The notes below the pieces were generated by a model, which saw only the letters and a program-made list of their open reading frames with translations, was not told the DNA's origin and did not search any database. 64,000 nt of DNA, taken from Desulfoglaeba alkanexedens ALDC. Its GTDB lineage: Bacteria > Desulfobacterota > Syntrophobacteria > Syntrophobacterales > DSM-9756. Of the stretch, positions 7,717 through 15,614 are shown in pieces. Position numbers and translations under genes: made by a program. The stretch is from contig NZ_CP040098.1 of NCBI RefSeq assembly GCF_005377625.1, forward strand, positions 186,001 to 250,000. Reading direction: 5' to 3'. Position 1 is the first letter of the stretch, and each line of letters begins with the position of its first letter.

Positions 7717-8754
7717 ATGACAGCTTGCGAACCGCAAATCATCGGCACCAGCCAGGCGATCTTGAAGGTCCGCCAGATCATCCTCAAGGTTGCGGATGTG
7801 GACCTCAACGTCCTGATCAGCGGCGAAAGCGGTGTCGGTAAAGAACTGGTAGCGCGGGCGCTCCACTATTATTCCGGACGCCGGGAAAAGCCTTTCATGA
7901 AGGTCAATTGCGCGGCGCTTCCCCGGGAACTCATGGAAACGGAGCTTTTCGGCTACGAAAAGGGAGCCCTCACGGGGGCGGACCGCCGGCGCATCGGAAA
8001 GTTCGAAGCCGCCGCCGACGGCAGCATCTTCCTGGACGAAATCGGGGAGATCCCGCTGACCATGCAGGCGAAGCTCCTGCAGGTCCTCCAGGACCAGAAG
8101 TTCCCCCGCATCGGGGGAAACAAGGAAATCGGCACCCAGGCGCGGGTTATCGCCGCCACCAATCGGAACCTGGAGGCGGAAATCCTGGCCGGAAACTTCC
8201 GGGAAGACCTCTACTTCCGCATCAACACCATCAGCATCGTGGTTCCGCCGCTTCGAGAAAGAAAGGAAGACATTCCGCCGCTCGTCGACTTCTTCCTCGA
8301 ACAACACCGCGCCATTTATGGAAACACGGTCTCCGCCGTGCCTGCGAGCCTCATGGAGCTCTTTCTCGACTACCATTGGCCCGGAAACGTCCGGGAACTG
8401 GAAAACTACCTCAAGCGCCTCAGTGTCCTGGGAAACCACCCCGAAATCGAACGGGAACTCCGGTGCCAGATGGACATCAGCGCCGCAAGAGAAACGGCGC
8501 CGCGAAAAGACGGCGCCGCTGACCCCGTCCAGGACGTCGAGGCCGAACCAGTGCTTGCCGTTCCAAAGGGAAAGAAATTCCCGTCGCTCAAAGAAGTCCG
8601 GGACCAAGCGGTGATGAAGGTCGAAAAGGCGGTAATCGAACAGGTGCTGGATGAAACCCATTGGAACCGCCGCGAAGCCGCTCGGATCCTAAAAATCAGC
8701 TACCGGACCCTCCTCTATAAGCTGAAAGACATGAACATCCGCCGCATGGATTGA
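7717..8754 (+). CDS. Sigma-54-dependent transcriptional activator without N-terminal regulatory domain
   Basis: Bacterial enhancer-binding protein of 345 residues. The AAA+ domain starts almost at the N-terminus (IIGTSQAIL). It has Walker A GESGVGKE (36-43), a sigma-54 contact loop GALTGA (83-88, where GAFTGA is canonical), Walker B GSIFLDEIG (102-110), the R-finger region FREDLYFRIN and WPGNVREL. A Fis-type helix-turn-helix is at the C-terminus (NRREAARILKISYRTLLYKL). No receiver, GAF or PAS domain precedes it, as in PspF. Regulation may come in trans from the receiver just upstream. Target promoters are not identifiable here. Confidence 0.92.
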   Translation: MTACEPQIIGTSQAILKVRQIILKVADVDLNVLISGESGVGKELVARALHYYSGRREKPFMKVNCAALPRELMETELFGYEKGALTGADRRRIGKFEAAADGSIFLDEIGEIPLTMQAKLLQVLQDQKFPRIGGNKEIGTQARVIAATNRNLEAEILAGNFREDLYFRINTISIVVPPLRERKEDIPPLVDFFLEQHRAIYGNTVSAVPASLMELFLDYHWPGNVRELENYLKRLSVLGNHPEIERELRCQMDISAARETAPRKDGAADPVQDVEAEPVLAVPKGKKFPSLKEVRDQAVMKVEKAVIEQVLDETHWNRREAARILKISYRTLLYKLKDMNIRRMD

Positions 8755-8762
8755 AGATTATC

Positions 8763-8812
8763 TTAGAGGCTGTCTGAGAATACCCTTCACCCTTCTGGGG
8801 ATGGGGTATCCG
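8763..8812 (+). repeat. Dispersed repeat family C, copy 2
   Basis: About 88% identical by eye to 4657-4706 (six differences in 50 bp). It begins nine bases after the stop codon of the sigma-54 activator. Confidence 0.7.
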
Positions 8813-8860
8813 TTTTTTCGCGTAGGGGCGGTTCCCGAACGGCACTTAAGCCGCGTAGCC

Positions 8861-9150
8861 GCGTAGGGTGCGTGGAGCGAGGCGAAGCCGAGCGCAACGC
8901 ACCATGCCCAGCCGCCCCGCCGCATCACCGCGTAGGGTGCGTGCAGCGACCGCGCCGTCGGCGCGGGAGCGCAACGCACCATACCCAACCGCGTAAAATC
9001 TTCTCCCGTTATGGTGCGTTTCGCCCGCTGTCGCGGGCTTCACGCACCCTACGGGGTTTCAACATCCGACGTTTTGGTGCGTTGCGTTCGGCTTCGCCTC
9101 ACTTCACGCACCCTACGCATTCCTTGCACCCTACGCATTCCTTGTACCCT
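8861..9150. repeat. REP cluster, left flank of the RAYT gene (family B)
   Basis: Four REP-type units lie here: forward at 8861-8905 and 8930-8982, reverse at 9011-9053 and 9074-9119. Partial tandem ends CACCCTACGCATTCCTTG continue to about 9150. Each unit runs from GTAGGGTGCGTG through a variable inner palindrome to GCGCAACGCACCAT, so its ends GGTGCGT/ACGCACC pair and a GTAG tetranucleotide sits at the 5' foot. That layout is typical of REPs recognised by RAYT transposases. This 400-bp gap holds no other gene. Confidence 0.9.
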
Positions 9151-9155
9151 GCTCG

Positions 9156-9704
9156 CTACTCACCGCCAATGCTTTCGGGAAAAACCGGAACCCTGCCCGC
9201 GGCCCAATCCATGGGATACAACCCTGCGGCCACGTAACGATGAAAAGTCGAATAAGGCCAATCGGCGGGCATCGAACACCACCCATGTTTCACGGGGTTG
9301 TAATGGATGTAATCGACGTGGGCGGCAAAGTCGTTGTCGTCCCGGATGGCATGTTCCCAAAAGCGGCGCTGCCATAGAAGCCGTTCCTTGCGCCGGGCAC
9401 GGGAAGAATCCGGAGCGGGTTCGCCGGCCCAATCGCCGCATCGTCTCGATACCATCGCCTTAATCCGGCGCCAGCGCTCGGGGAAATCGGCATCGCCGGC
9501 CGGAAGCGTCAGGATGCAATGCACATGGTCCGGAAGCAGAACCCAGGCATCGATGGCAAACGGAAACGAAGTCCGTACGCAGGTGATGGCATCCCGCAGG
9601 GCCCGACGGGCCTTTTCGTGGCACAGCCATGGCCGGCGATCGTAAGTGACGAGGGTGAAGAAATATTTTCCGCCGGGAACAAAGTGCCTTCGGTAATTCG
9701 GCAT
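9156..9704 (-). mobile_element. REP-associated tyrosine transposase (RAYT), TnpA_REP family
   Basis: Y1/HUH single-strand transposase of 182 residues, related to IS200/IS605 TnpA. It shows YRRHFVPGGKYFFTLVTYDRR at the start, the metal-binding HUH pair in LLPDHVHCI (His60, His62), and the region DYIHYNPVKHG with Tyr132 and Tyr135 as candidates for the nucleophile. RAYTs act on REP palindromes rather than on their own ends. The start at 9704 begins MPNYRRHF and is preceded by GGGAGG; longer upstream starts lack support. REP arrays flank it on both sides, and length and motifs are intact, so it may be active. Confidence 0.93.
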
Positions 9705-9804
9705 GGCCCGCGCCTCCCTTGCGCCGACGGGATGCGGTGTTTTCGGGCGACGGGTACCCAAGGGTCGCACCGGGTGCGCAAAATGGCGTCCCGCGCGTTA
9801 AATC

Positions 9805-10446
9805 GTGGTGCGTTACGCCCGCTGTCGCGGGCTTCACGCACCCTACGGTTGCTTCTTGATCGGCTGGTGCCTTACGGGTGGACTCAAACCTCTTTGGTGC
9901 GTTGCGCCCGCTGTCGCGGGCTTCACGCACCCTACGGTTGCTTCATGGTTGAAATCGGTTGCCCGGTTTGTCAATGTAGACCCGCCTGATCGGCCTCGGT
10001 CTATACCTGATTATAGAGATACCCCCCCTTGTTCCCAAGCGGGAGGTTGGGAACAAGGGGGAATCGCCGGCCCGATTACCCATAGCCGTCTCCACCAATG
10101 GAACATTCGCCGCTCAGCCGCGTAGGGTGCGTGGAGCGAGGCGAAGCCGAGCGCAACGCACCATCACCGGCCCGCGTAAAATCTTCTCCCGTTATGGTGC
10201 GTTTCGCCCGCTGTCGCGGGCTTCACGCACCCTACGGTTGCTTCATGATCGGCTGGTGCTTTCGGGTGGACTCAAACCTCTCTGGTGCGTTGCGCCCGCT
10301 GTCGCGGGCTTCACGCACCCTACGGTTGCTTCATGATCAAAATCCGTAACTGCCGTCCGCAAACCTTGCTTCGAAGATCGGTTCAATCGCATGCCTCAGC
10401 CGCGTAGGGTGCGTGGAGCGAGGCGAAGCCGAGCGCAACGCACCAT
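9805..10446. repeat. REP cluster, right flank of the RAYT gene (family B)
   Basis: Units lie at 9805-9847, 9894-9937, 10194-10237 and 10282-10324 (reverse) and at 10120-10164 and 10402-10446 (forward). Two larger duplications are visible. About 90 bp at 9848-9937 recurs at 10238-10324, sharing TGATCGGCTGGTGC and GGGTGGACTCAAACCTCT. About 65 bp at 8990-9053 recurs at 10173-10237, sharing CGTAAAATCTTCTCCCGTTA. A variant family A palindrome sits inside at 10027-10062. The whole gap 9705-10688 shows no credible gene. Confidence 0.9.
10027..10062. repeat. Family A palindrome, variant copy
   Basis: CTTGTTCCCAAGC / GTTGGGAACAAGG arms surround a changed core. The central AGCTCCAGCT of other copies is replaced, and only the outer arms match. 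Confidence 0.6.
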
Positions 10447-10489
10447 CCCGAGCGCAACGCACCATACCCAGCCGCCCCGCCGCATCACC

Positions 10490-10632
10490 GCGTAGGGTGC
10501 GTGGAGCGAGGCGAAGCCGAGCGCAACGCACCATCCCGAGCGCAACGCACCATCCCGAGCGCAACGCACCATACCAAGCGCAACGCACCATACCAAGCGC
10601 AACGCACCATACCAAGCGCAACGCACCATCAC
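10490..10632 (+). repeat. REP unit extended into a 6 x 19-bp tandem array
   Basis: A complete family B unit (10490-10534) runs directly into tandem copies of its own 3' arm. Six 19-bp units starting at 10519, 10538, 10557, 10576, 10595 and 10614 read GAGCGCAACGCACCATCCC, with drift to AAGCGCAACGCACCATACC in the last three. A second, two-copy version follows the unit at 10402-10446. A run of twelve C follows at 10665-10676. There are no spacers, so this is not a CRISPR. Confidence 0.92.
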
Positions 10633-10688
10633 CGGCCCCCACGCTCGCACGTCCCATCTTGGCGCCCCCCCCCCCCTCCCCCGGCATA

Positions 10689-13139
10689 TTACGTGCCTTC
10701 GATCTGAACCGTCACCCTTCTTGCCGGGCCCGCGGAGGTTTGAAATGTGACGGCGGCTTCTTCGTTCACCCGCAGGCGCTCCCCGCTTCCTCCCGCCCCA
10801 ACGCGAACGGCACGCCCGGCCGGAAGGTTCACGATGAGGTGGAACATCGGCCTGATACCTTCCGGAACCTGGTAGGAAACCTCATGGACGATGTTTCCCT
10901 CTTTTCCGAAAAGCACCACCGCGTGCCCCCACAGGAGCCCTTCCGCAGCTCCGGCATCCACCAGGACGGGAGTTTCTGGTAAAGAACCCTCGTCGCCGGC
11001 AAGCCCGGGCTTGAGCCCCACGAGAAAGCGGTCCGCCTTGCGCTTTTCCTCAGGCTGAATTTCCAGACGCCAGAGCCCTGCGTCAAACCAGGGCTGCTCC
11101 GAAGCCCCTGCTTCCATGTTGGTGCCGTCCAGGTCCTCATCGTCCCCGTCCACTTCCACGTAGTATCGATAGTCCGGGCCGCCCACCTTGCGAAGGACAG
11201 CCTCTTGAGGCAGCAGGGCGTGCACCTGGAGCGCCGCTCCTTCCCTTTGGATCACCGCTCGACGATCCTTAGATTCCAGGATGCCGTTATACTGGTCGCC
11301 CACCAGCACGCGCTCTTGGGCCGTCTCCGGTTTCGACCAACTGTGGAGCAGCCACTTTTTCGTGAAATCGGCCTGAACGGCCGTCACCCGGTCGTAAATC
11401 ACCACGGCGTCCTCTTTCGTCAGGTACACCATAGATCGTTCCACACGTTCAACTTTGCCGCCTCGCTCGTTGTCGTCATAGTGCGTGTTGTTGTAGGCTC
11501 CGGTCAGGTCGCTCGCCACATAGACAAAACGCGGATCGTGGTTGTCGAAGGCCGTGATTCTCCCACCTTCATAGCGGCGCCCGCGGTGGAGGTTCGCCCT
11601 CCAGTCGGCAAGGCTGACCACGGCGCTTCCCGTGGGCATCACGATGCGCTGGCCGCCGTCGGCCACGTTGGTTTCGAAAAACCGGTTGGGCCGGACCTGT
11701 TCTCCGGGGCGAAGCACCAGCAGCGAATTGGCTGCCACCGTGCGGATGTAATAATGGAGCCGGTGCGGTGAGGTGTAGCCGCCGTAGGTGCCGCTCTTGA
11801 CAGCCAGCGGAACCTTCTTGGTGATGGTGAAGTGCCCGGCCTGATAATGGCCGTGATGCGTGAAGGAATGTCCCGCCTGAAAGGAAATGAAAGTGGCTTC
11901 CGGTCCCCAATCGGAACGGATGAACACTTGACCCATGCCGTCGTGACGGCCGAAGACGGCGCTTCGTGGAACCCGTCCTTCCAGCACTCCGAGGTCCTTC
12001 AAGGCGTCTTCCGCACCATGATCCCATTCGGCAAGACCCCGAAGGAGCGGGATTCCCCAGCGATGACCGCTGTAATAGGCATCGCCGCCGTGAAGACCGG
12101 TGAGATACCGGGAATAATCCCGAAAGATGGGAAGGCTCGTTCCCAGCGTCACAAGATCGATGACCCGCTGAGTTTCGTCTTTCAGGTCGTTTCGAGGGCC
12201 CGTGTCGCCGAAAAGGGCGAAGCGCCCGATGGGTTCCGTCCCGTGAATGGTCCAAAGGCCCAATCGGGTGAGCGTATCGGCCATGAGGGCGTTCAGAGCC
12301 GGTTCCTTCACGGCGTGTAGATGCGCAAGACAGGCCAGGGCGAAAGGAAACGCCCGGTTGTTGATCCAGTAATTGTAGCCTTCGGGCCATCCGCCGCTCA
12401 GGCGAAACGCTTCCACCGATTCGAGAAAATGCCGTTGGGCCTGAGCTCGAAGCGCCATGTCTTCAGGACCTTGAGGGTCCATGGCGGCGGCCACCACCCA
12501 GGCGGAAGCCGCAAGCTGCGTTCTTCCGTGCCAAAGCGATGCCGAACCGCCGTCAAGGACCAGCATGGAATCTTCCAGGTTTTTGCGGAGCTTCAGGTTC
12601 AGGCGCTGGCGCTTTTCCGGGCTCCAGGCGGGATGGTCCCCCAGGAGGTCGTACGTAAAGGCCATTTCCAGCCCGTTCCCATAATTTCCTTCCGCCCGCG
12701 GTGTGTCCAGGACGACCTCGAGCAGCCTTTCCACCGCACTCCGGCCGGCCGCTTCATCGCCCCGGCAAACCCAGGCAACCGCTCCGTTCATGATCCCTTG
12801 GCCCGAACCGACCCCGTCCACCTGTTTTCTGAAGGCCGTGTCCGTTTCATAGCGGCTCCGAAGTCGAAACGTAGACTCCTTAGCGGAAAAGAGAATCCGC
12901 GGATGCCCTGAAACGGGCTCTCCCCGCAGTGCCTCGGGATGGTACCTCGGGCCGGGTTTTACGGCCTCGGCCACCTGTTCCGGAAACACGCCGAATTTGC
13001 GGGCCGCTTTCACCACCAGCTGCCGCGGGGTGAGGTCATACGAACGCAGGACCGTAAAGCCCACATAGGCCCCACCGACCAGGCTCACCAAACCCCAAAG
13101 GGCCAGCGCGTGCCACAGGATTCGAAATAAACGTTTCAT
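10689..13139 (-). CDS. Heparinase II/III-family polysaccharide lyase-like protein, membrane-anchored
   Basis: The 816-residue protein starts with a signal anchor (residues ~7-30, LWHALALWGLVSLVGGAYVG). It continues with an alpha/alpha-toroid region (LWHGRTQLAASAW, GGWPEGYNYW) and the heparinase II/III-like core TFISFQAGHSFTHHGHYQAGHF with PLAVKSGTYGGY, then a beta-sandwich C-terminal half. The His/Tyr-rich HHGHYQAGHF segment resembles the active-site region of this superfamily, which includes heparin and alginate lyases. The substrate is unknown. It starts 56 bp after the PaaK-like gene on the same strand; heparinase- and CapK-like genes are often found together in exopolysaccharide loci. Similarity is recognised by motif only. 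Confidence 0.78.
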   Translation of the reverse strand: MKRLFRILWHALALWGLVSLVGGAYVGFTVLRSYDLTPRQLVVKAARKFGVFPEQVAEAVKPGPRYHPEALRGEPVSGHPRILFSAKESTFRLRSRYETDTAFRKQVDGVGSGQGIMNGAVAWVCRGDEAAGRSAVERLLEVVLDTPRAEGNYGNGLEMAFTYDLLGDHPAWSPEKRQRLNLKLRKNLEDSMLVLDGGSASLWHGRTQLAASAWVVAAAMDPQGPEDMALRAQAQRHFLESVEAFRLSGGWPEGYNYWINNRAFPFALACLAHLHAVKEPALNALMADTLTRLGLWTIHGTEPIGRFALFGDTGPRNDLKDETQRVIDLVTLGTSLPIFRDYSRYLTGLHGGDAYYSGHRWGIPLLRGLAEWDHGAEDALKDLGVLEGRVPRSAVFGRHDGMGQVFIRSDWGPEATFISFQAGHSFTHHGHYQAGHFTITKKVPLAVKSGTYGGYTSPHRLHYYIRTVAANSLLVLRPGEQVRPNRFFETNVADGGQRIVMPTGSAVVSLADWRANLHRGRRYEGGRITAFDNHDPRFVYVASDLTGAYNNTHYDDNERGGKVERVERSMVYLTKEDAVVIYDRVTAVQADFTKKWLLHSWSKPETAQERVLVGDQYNGILESKDRRAVIQREGAALQVHALLPQEAVLRKVGGPDYRYYVEVDGDDEDLDGTNMEAGASEQPWFDAGLWRLEIQPEEKRKADRFLVGLKPGLAGDEGSLPETPVLVDAGAAEGLLWGHAVVLFGKEGNIVHEVSYQVPEGIRPMFHLIVNLPAGRAVRVGAGGSGERLRVNEEAAVTFQTSAGPARRVTVQIEGT

Positions 13140-13195
13140 TGGGCTCTCGAACCGTGCAACCTTCTACAGAGGTACGCGCCCGACATGGGGGCGCT

Positions 13196-14335
13196 CTACA
13201 CGTGGGTCGCCGTTTCGGCCACCCGGGAAACCACGTACCGGTATTTCCCGGACGCTTCCCGAGGGATGTCGGAAACACGCTCGATGCGGACGTTCACGGT
13301 TTCCCCCATGCGCTTTTTGAAGCCGCGGGCGATGCGCTGGTCGCCGTCCGCCGGGTAGAGCTCTTCGTGCACCTTGAGGAACACCCGCACGTCGTCCACA
13401 GCCTCCTGTACGATCTTGAACTGGTCCACCCCTTCGATGTCCCGAACCACGTAGATGACGGAAAGCGCGTGCTGCCATCGGCCGTCCGGCGTCACGATAA
13501 AATCGGTGCTCCGGCCCCGGACCTTGCTCATGAGCGAAAATCCCCTGCCGCAGGCGCACCCTTCCACGCGCCGCGACGCCACATCCCCCGTCCGATATCG
13601 AATCAAGGGCATGCCCCACGCATCCAGGTGCGTGATGACGATCTCGCCGTCTTCCTCCGGTGCGGCCGGCATCCCGTCCTTTAAGAATTCCAGCACGTAG
13701 TTCGAATCCATCACGTGGTAGGACCCTTCGGAGCATTGATGGTTGATGAAGCCCCCTTCGCGGCTTCCGTAGGAATCCACCACCGGCACGCCTCCGAAGT
13801 GGGAGGCGATGCTTTCCCTCTGATGGTCGTAGAGGACTTCGGCCGTGCAGAAAACCACCCGCACTCCCACATCATCCAGCCGATGGCCTTGAGCCCCTGC
13901 CATGCGACAGAACAAATCGATGGTGCTGGGGTAGCCGAAAACACAATCGGGCCGAAACCTTCGGAACGCCTCCACAAGCCCCGGAATACGCTCGGCCGAA
14001 ATCTCGAAGGCGCTCACAAGCAATTGGTTCGTCCATCGATCCCGCAGGTCCTTCAGGCGATCCTGTTTGGTGATTTCCAGCGGCGATCCCCACAGGTAAA
14101 GTTCGCGATCTCCGATATCGATCCCCCACCAACGATGGGTCATGGCCCGCGCCGCCGCATCATAGGCCTGCCGGCGCCGGTCGAAATAAAAAACCAGGGG
14201 CTCCCCCGACGATCCCCCCGTGTTGTAGCGAAAGAGCCCCCCGGGGCAGTCTTTCCAGAGCATGTCCTTGAGGTTCTTTCGAATTTCCGCTTTGGTGAGA
14301 AGCGGCAGTTGTTCCAGATCCTGAAAGCCGCTCAA
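13196..14335 (-). CDS. PaaK/CapK-like adenylate-forming protein, apparently N-terminally short
   Basis: Resembles the phenylacetate-CoA ligase/CapK family. LEQLPLLTKAEIRKNL is the usual entry to the core. It is followed by YNTGGSSGEPLVFYFD (AMP/phosphate loop), SYGSREGGF, HLDAWGMPLIRYRTGD and a C-terminal EASGKYRYV. Family members are usually 430-460 residues; here the frame is 379 and begins at a TTG (14335) immediately before the core, with a TGA at 14378-14380 upstream. The other minus-strand frame just upstream reads FRADGIACIDEAVERLSG, which could be the missing N-terminal part displaced by a frameshift. Function, if any, would be activation of an acyl or sugar-modifying acid in polysaccharide synthesis. 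Confidence 0.72.
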   Translation of the reverse strand: MSGFQDLEQLPLLTKAEIRKNLKDMLWKDCPGGLFRYNTGGSSGEPLVFYFDRRRQAYDAAARAMTHRWWGIDIGDRELYLWGSPLEITKQDRLKDLRDRWTNQLLVSAFEISAERIPGLVEAFRRFRPDCVFGYPSTIDLFCRMAGAQGHRLDDVGVRVVFCTAEVLYDHQRESIASHFGGVPVVDSYGSREGGFINHQCSEGSYHVMDSNYVLEFLKDGMPAAPEEDGEIVITHLDAWGMPLIRYRTGDVASRRVEGCACGRGFSLMSKVRGRSTDFIVTPDGRWQHALSVIYVVRDIEGVDQFKIVQEAVDDVRVFLKVHEELYPADGDQRIARGFKKRMGETVNVRIERVSDIPREASGKYRYVVSRVAETATHV

Positions 14336-14588
14336 CCGCTTCGTCGATGCAGGCGATGCCGTCGGCCCGGAAACATTTCAGAAAATCCCGAATGAGCCTC
14401 AACCCCTGCGGTGTACCGAGCCGGCCCGGCTCCAGGCGGCGGTCCGCGGACCGCCCCGCCGCCTGGAATAACGATCCGCGAGTTGGAACAGCAGCCTCCC
14501 GGGATCTCACGGGGAACGACCCGTTGGCCATCCCTGGGGACTGTGATATTTTCAAGCCGTATCCGGAAACTTTCGCAAGGGGTCCGCC

Positions 14589-15443
14589 ATGGGTGGCTAC
14601 GATGCCGCCATGAAGGTCATCCTCGCCCACTGCCGTGAGGCGGCGCTGGAGTTTTTCCTGGGTCTCCACGTGGAAGAATCGGAGATTTTGGAACTTCCCC
14701 AGGAGACGGCTTCGGTTCGCCGTAGCGATTTTCCCATCCGGGTGCGGGCTTCCGACGGGCGGGTCTTTATCGTGTTGCTGGAAGTACAAAGCCGGTGGGA
14801 ACCGAACGTACCGTTGCGGCTTCTGGAATACGACGCGCGGTATCGTCTGAAAACGGGCCTCTCGGTCTTGCCGGTGGTGATGCTTCTCACCCCCGGTGGG
14901 AACGTGGTGGAAATCTTCGAAGACGGCGGCATCCGCTACCGGTTCCAGGGGATATCCCTTGCCGCCATGGACGCCCAAAAGGTCCTGGAATGGGGAAATC
15001 CGTGCCTCATGCCGTTTGTGGCGCTCATGCGGGGAGGGTCGGAGATCTTTCAAATGGCCGAAGAGGCCGTCTATGGCTCGAGCCTCGGCCGAAGCGACAA
15101 GGCGGATCTTTTGACCGGCATGGCGCTTCTTTCGGGTCTTGTGGACAAGGATCCACCTCGCCGGCTGCTGGAGCGCAGGAGGGACATCATGATGGAATCC
15201 TATGCCTATGAACTGATCAAGAAGGAAGGCTACGAGTCGGGACTGCAGCAAGGGACGCTGGAGGCCACACGGGAACATATCCTGGAGACCTTGGAAGCGC
15301 GCTTTAAGGATGTTCCCAAAGATATCCTTCAGTCCCTTCGGAAGATCCAAGATCCGGATGCGCTGAAACTCCTCTTCAGGAAAGCTCTTCGTGCCGACTC
15401 CCTGGACGAATTCCACACCGCGTTGTCAAGCTTTCTCCATTAG
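14589..15443 (+). CDS. Rpn-family (PD-(D/E)XK) recombination-promoting nuclease/putative transposase
   Basis: The 284-residue protein has an N-terminal PD-(D/E)XK-like domain: Asp47 in RRSDFPIRV, then GRVFIVLLEVQSRWEP with the E-x-Q pair (Glu65, Gln67), then PLRLLEYDARY. The C-terminal half is helical and charged (ELIKKEGYESGLQQG...LETLEARF), typical of Rpn/transposase_31-type proteins. Characterised Rpn proteins are DNA endonucleases linked to recombination and phage defence. Start ATG 14589 follows AAGGGG. It is divergent from the shortened PaaK-like gene, whose N-terminal disruption lies in the 253 bp between them. The sequence does not show whether its arrival caused that disruption. Confidence 0.75.
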   Translation: MGGYDAAMKVILAHCREAALEFFLGLHVEESEILELPQETASVRRSDFPIRVRASDGRVFIVLLEVQSRWEPNVPLRLLEYDARYRLKTGLSVLPVVMLLTPGGNVVEIFEDGGIRYRFQGISLAAMDAQKVLEWGNPCLMPFVALMRGGSEIFQMAEEAVYGSSLGRSDKADLLTGMALLSGLVDKDPPRRLLERRRDIMMESYAYELIKKEGYESGLQQGTLEATREHILETLEARFKDVPKDILQSLRKIQDPDALKLLFRKALRADSLDEFHTALSSFLH

Positions 15444-15614
15444 GCGGCCGTTCCCGCAGGTTCTGTCGAAAAGTCAAGAAACATACGGAATCGCGGTTTG
15501 GCTGCTGAAACCGGGTTATCCGTATCCCGCTTGAAGACCGACGCGAAAATATGATAGGGAACCAGTCTTGGTGAAACGTTCCGGCCGTGGACTTCTCTGA
15601 CCTTCGCCTCGAGG

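Noticed and set aside
8872-9463. Forward frames across the left REP cluster
   Set aside because: The translations are repeats of the palindromic units (for example RTLRGYAA, ASRTL) with no ribosome binding site; explained entirely by family B.
10519-10632. CRISPR-like array
   Set aside because: The units are directly adjacent without spacers and are copies of a REP arm; no cas genes are present.
10098-10982. Frames rich in NAPSRAQRTIPS-like repeats
   Set aside because: Translations of the 19-bp tandem array; 19 is not a multiple of three, so all frames give spurious periodic peptides.
14336-15416. 428-residue minus-strand frame opposite the Rpn gene
   Set aside because: Mostly antisense of the nuclease. 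Only its last part, just before 14335, is considered, as a possible displaced N-terminus of the PaaK-like gene.
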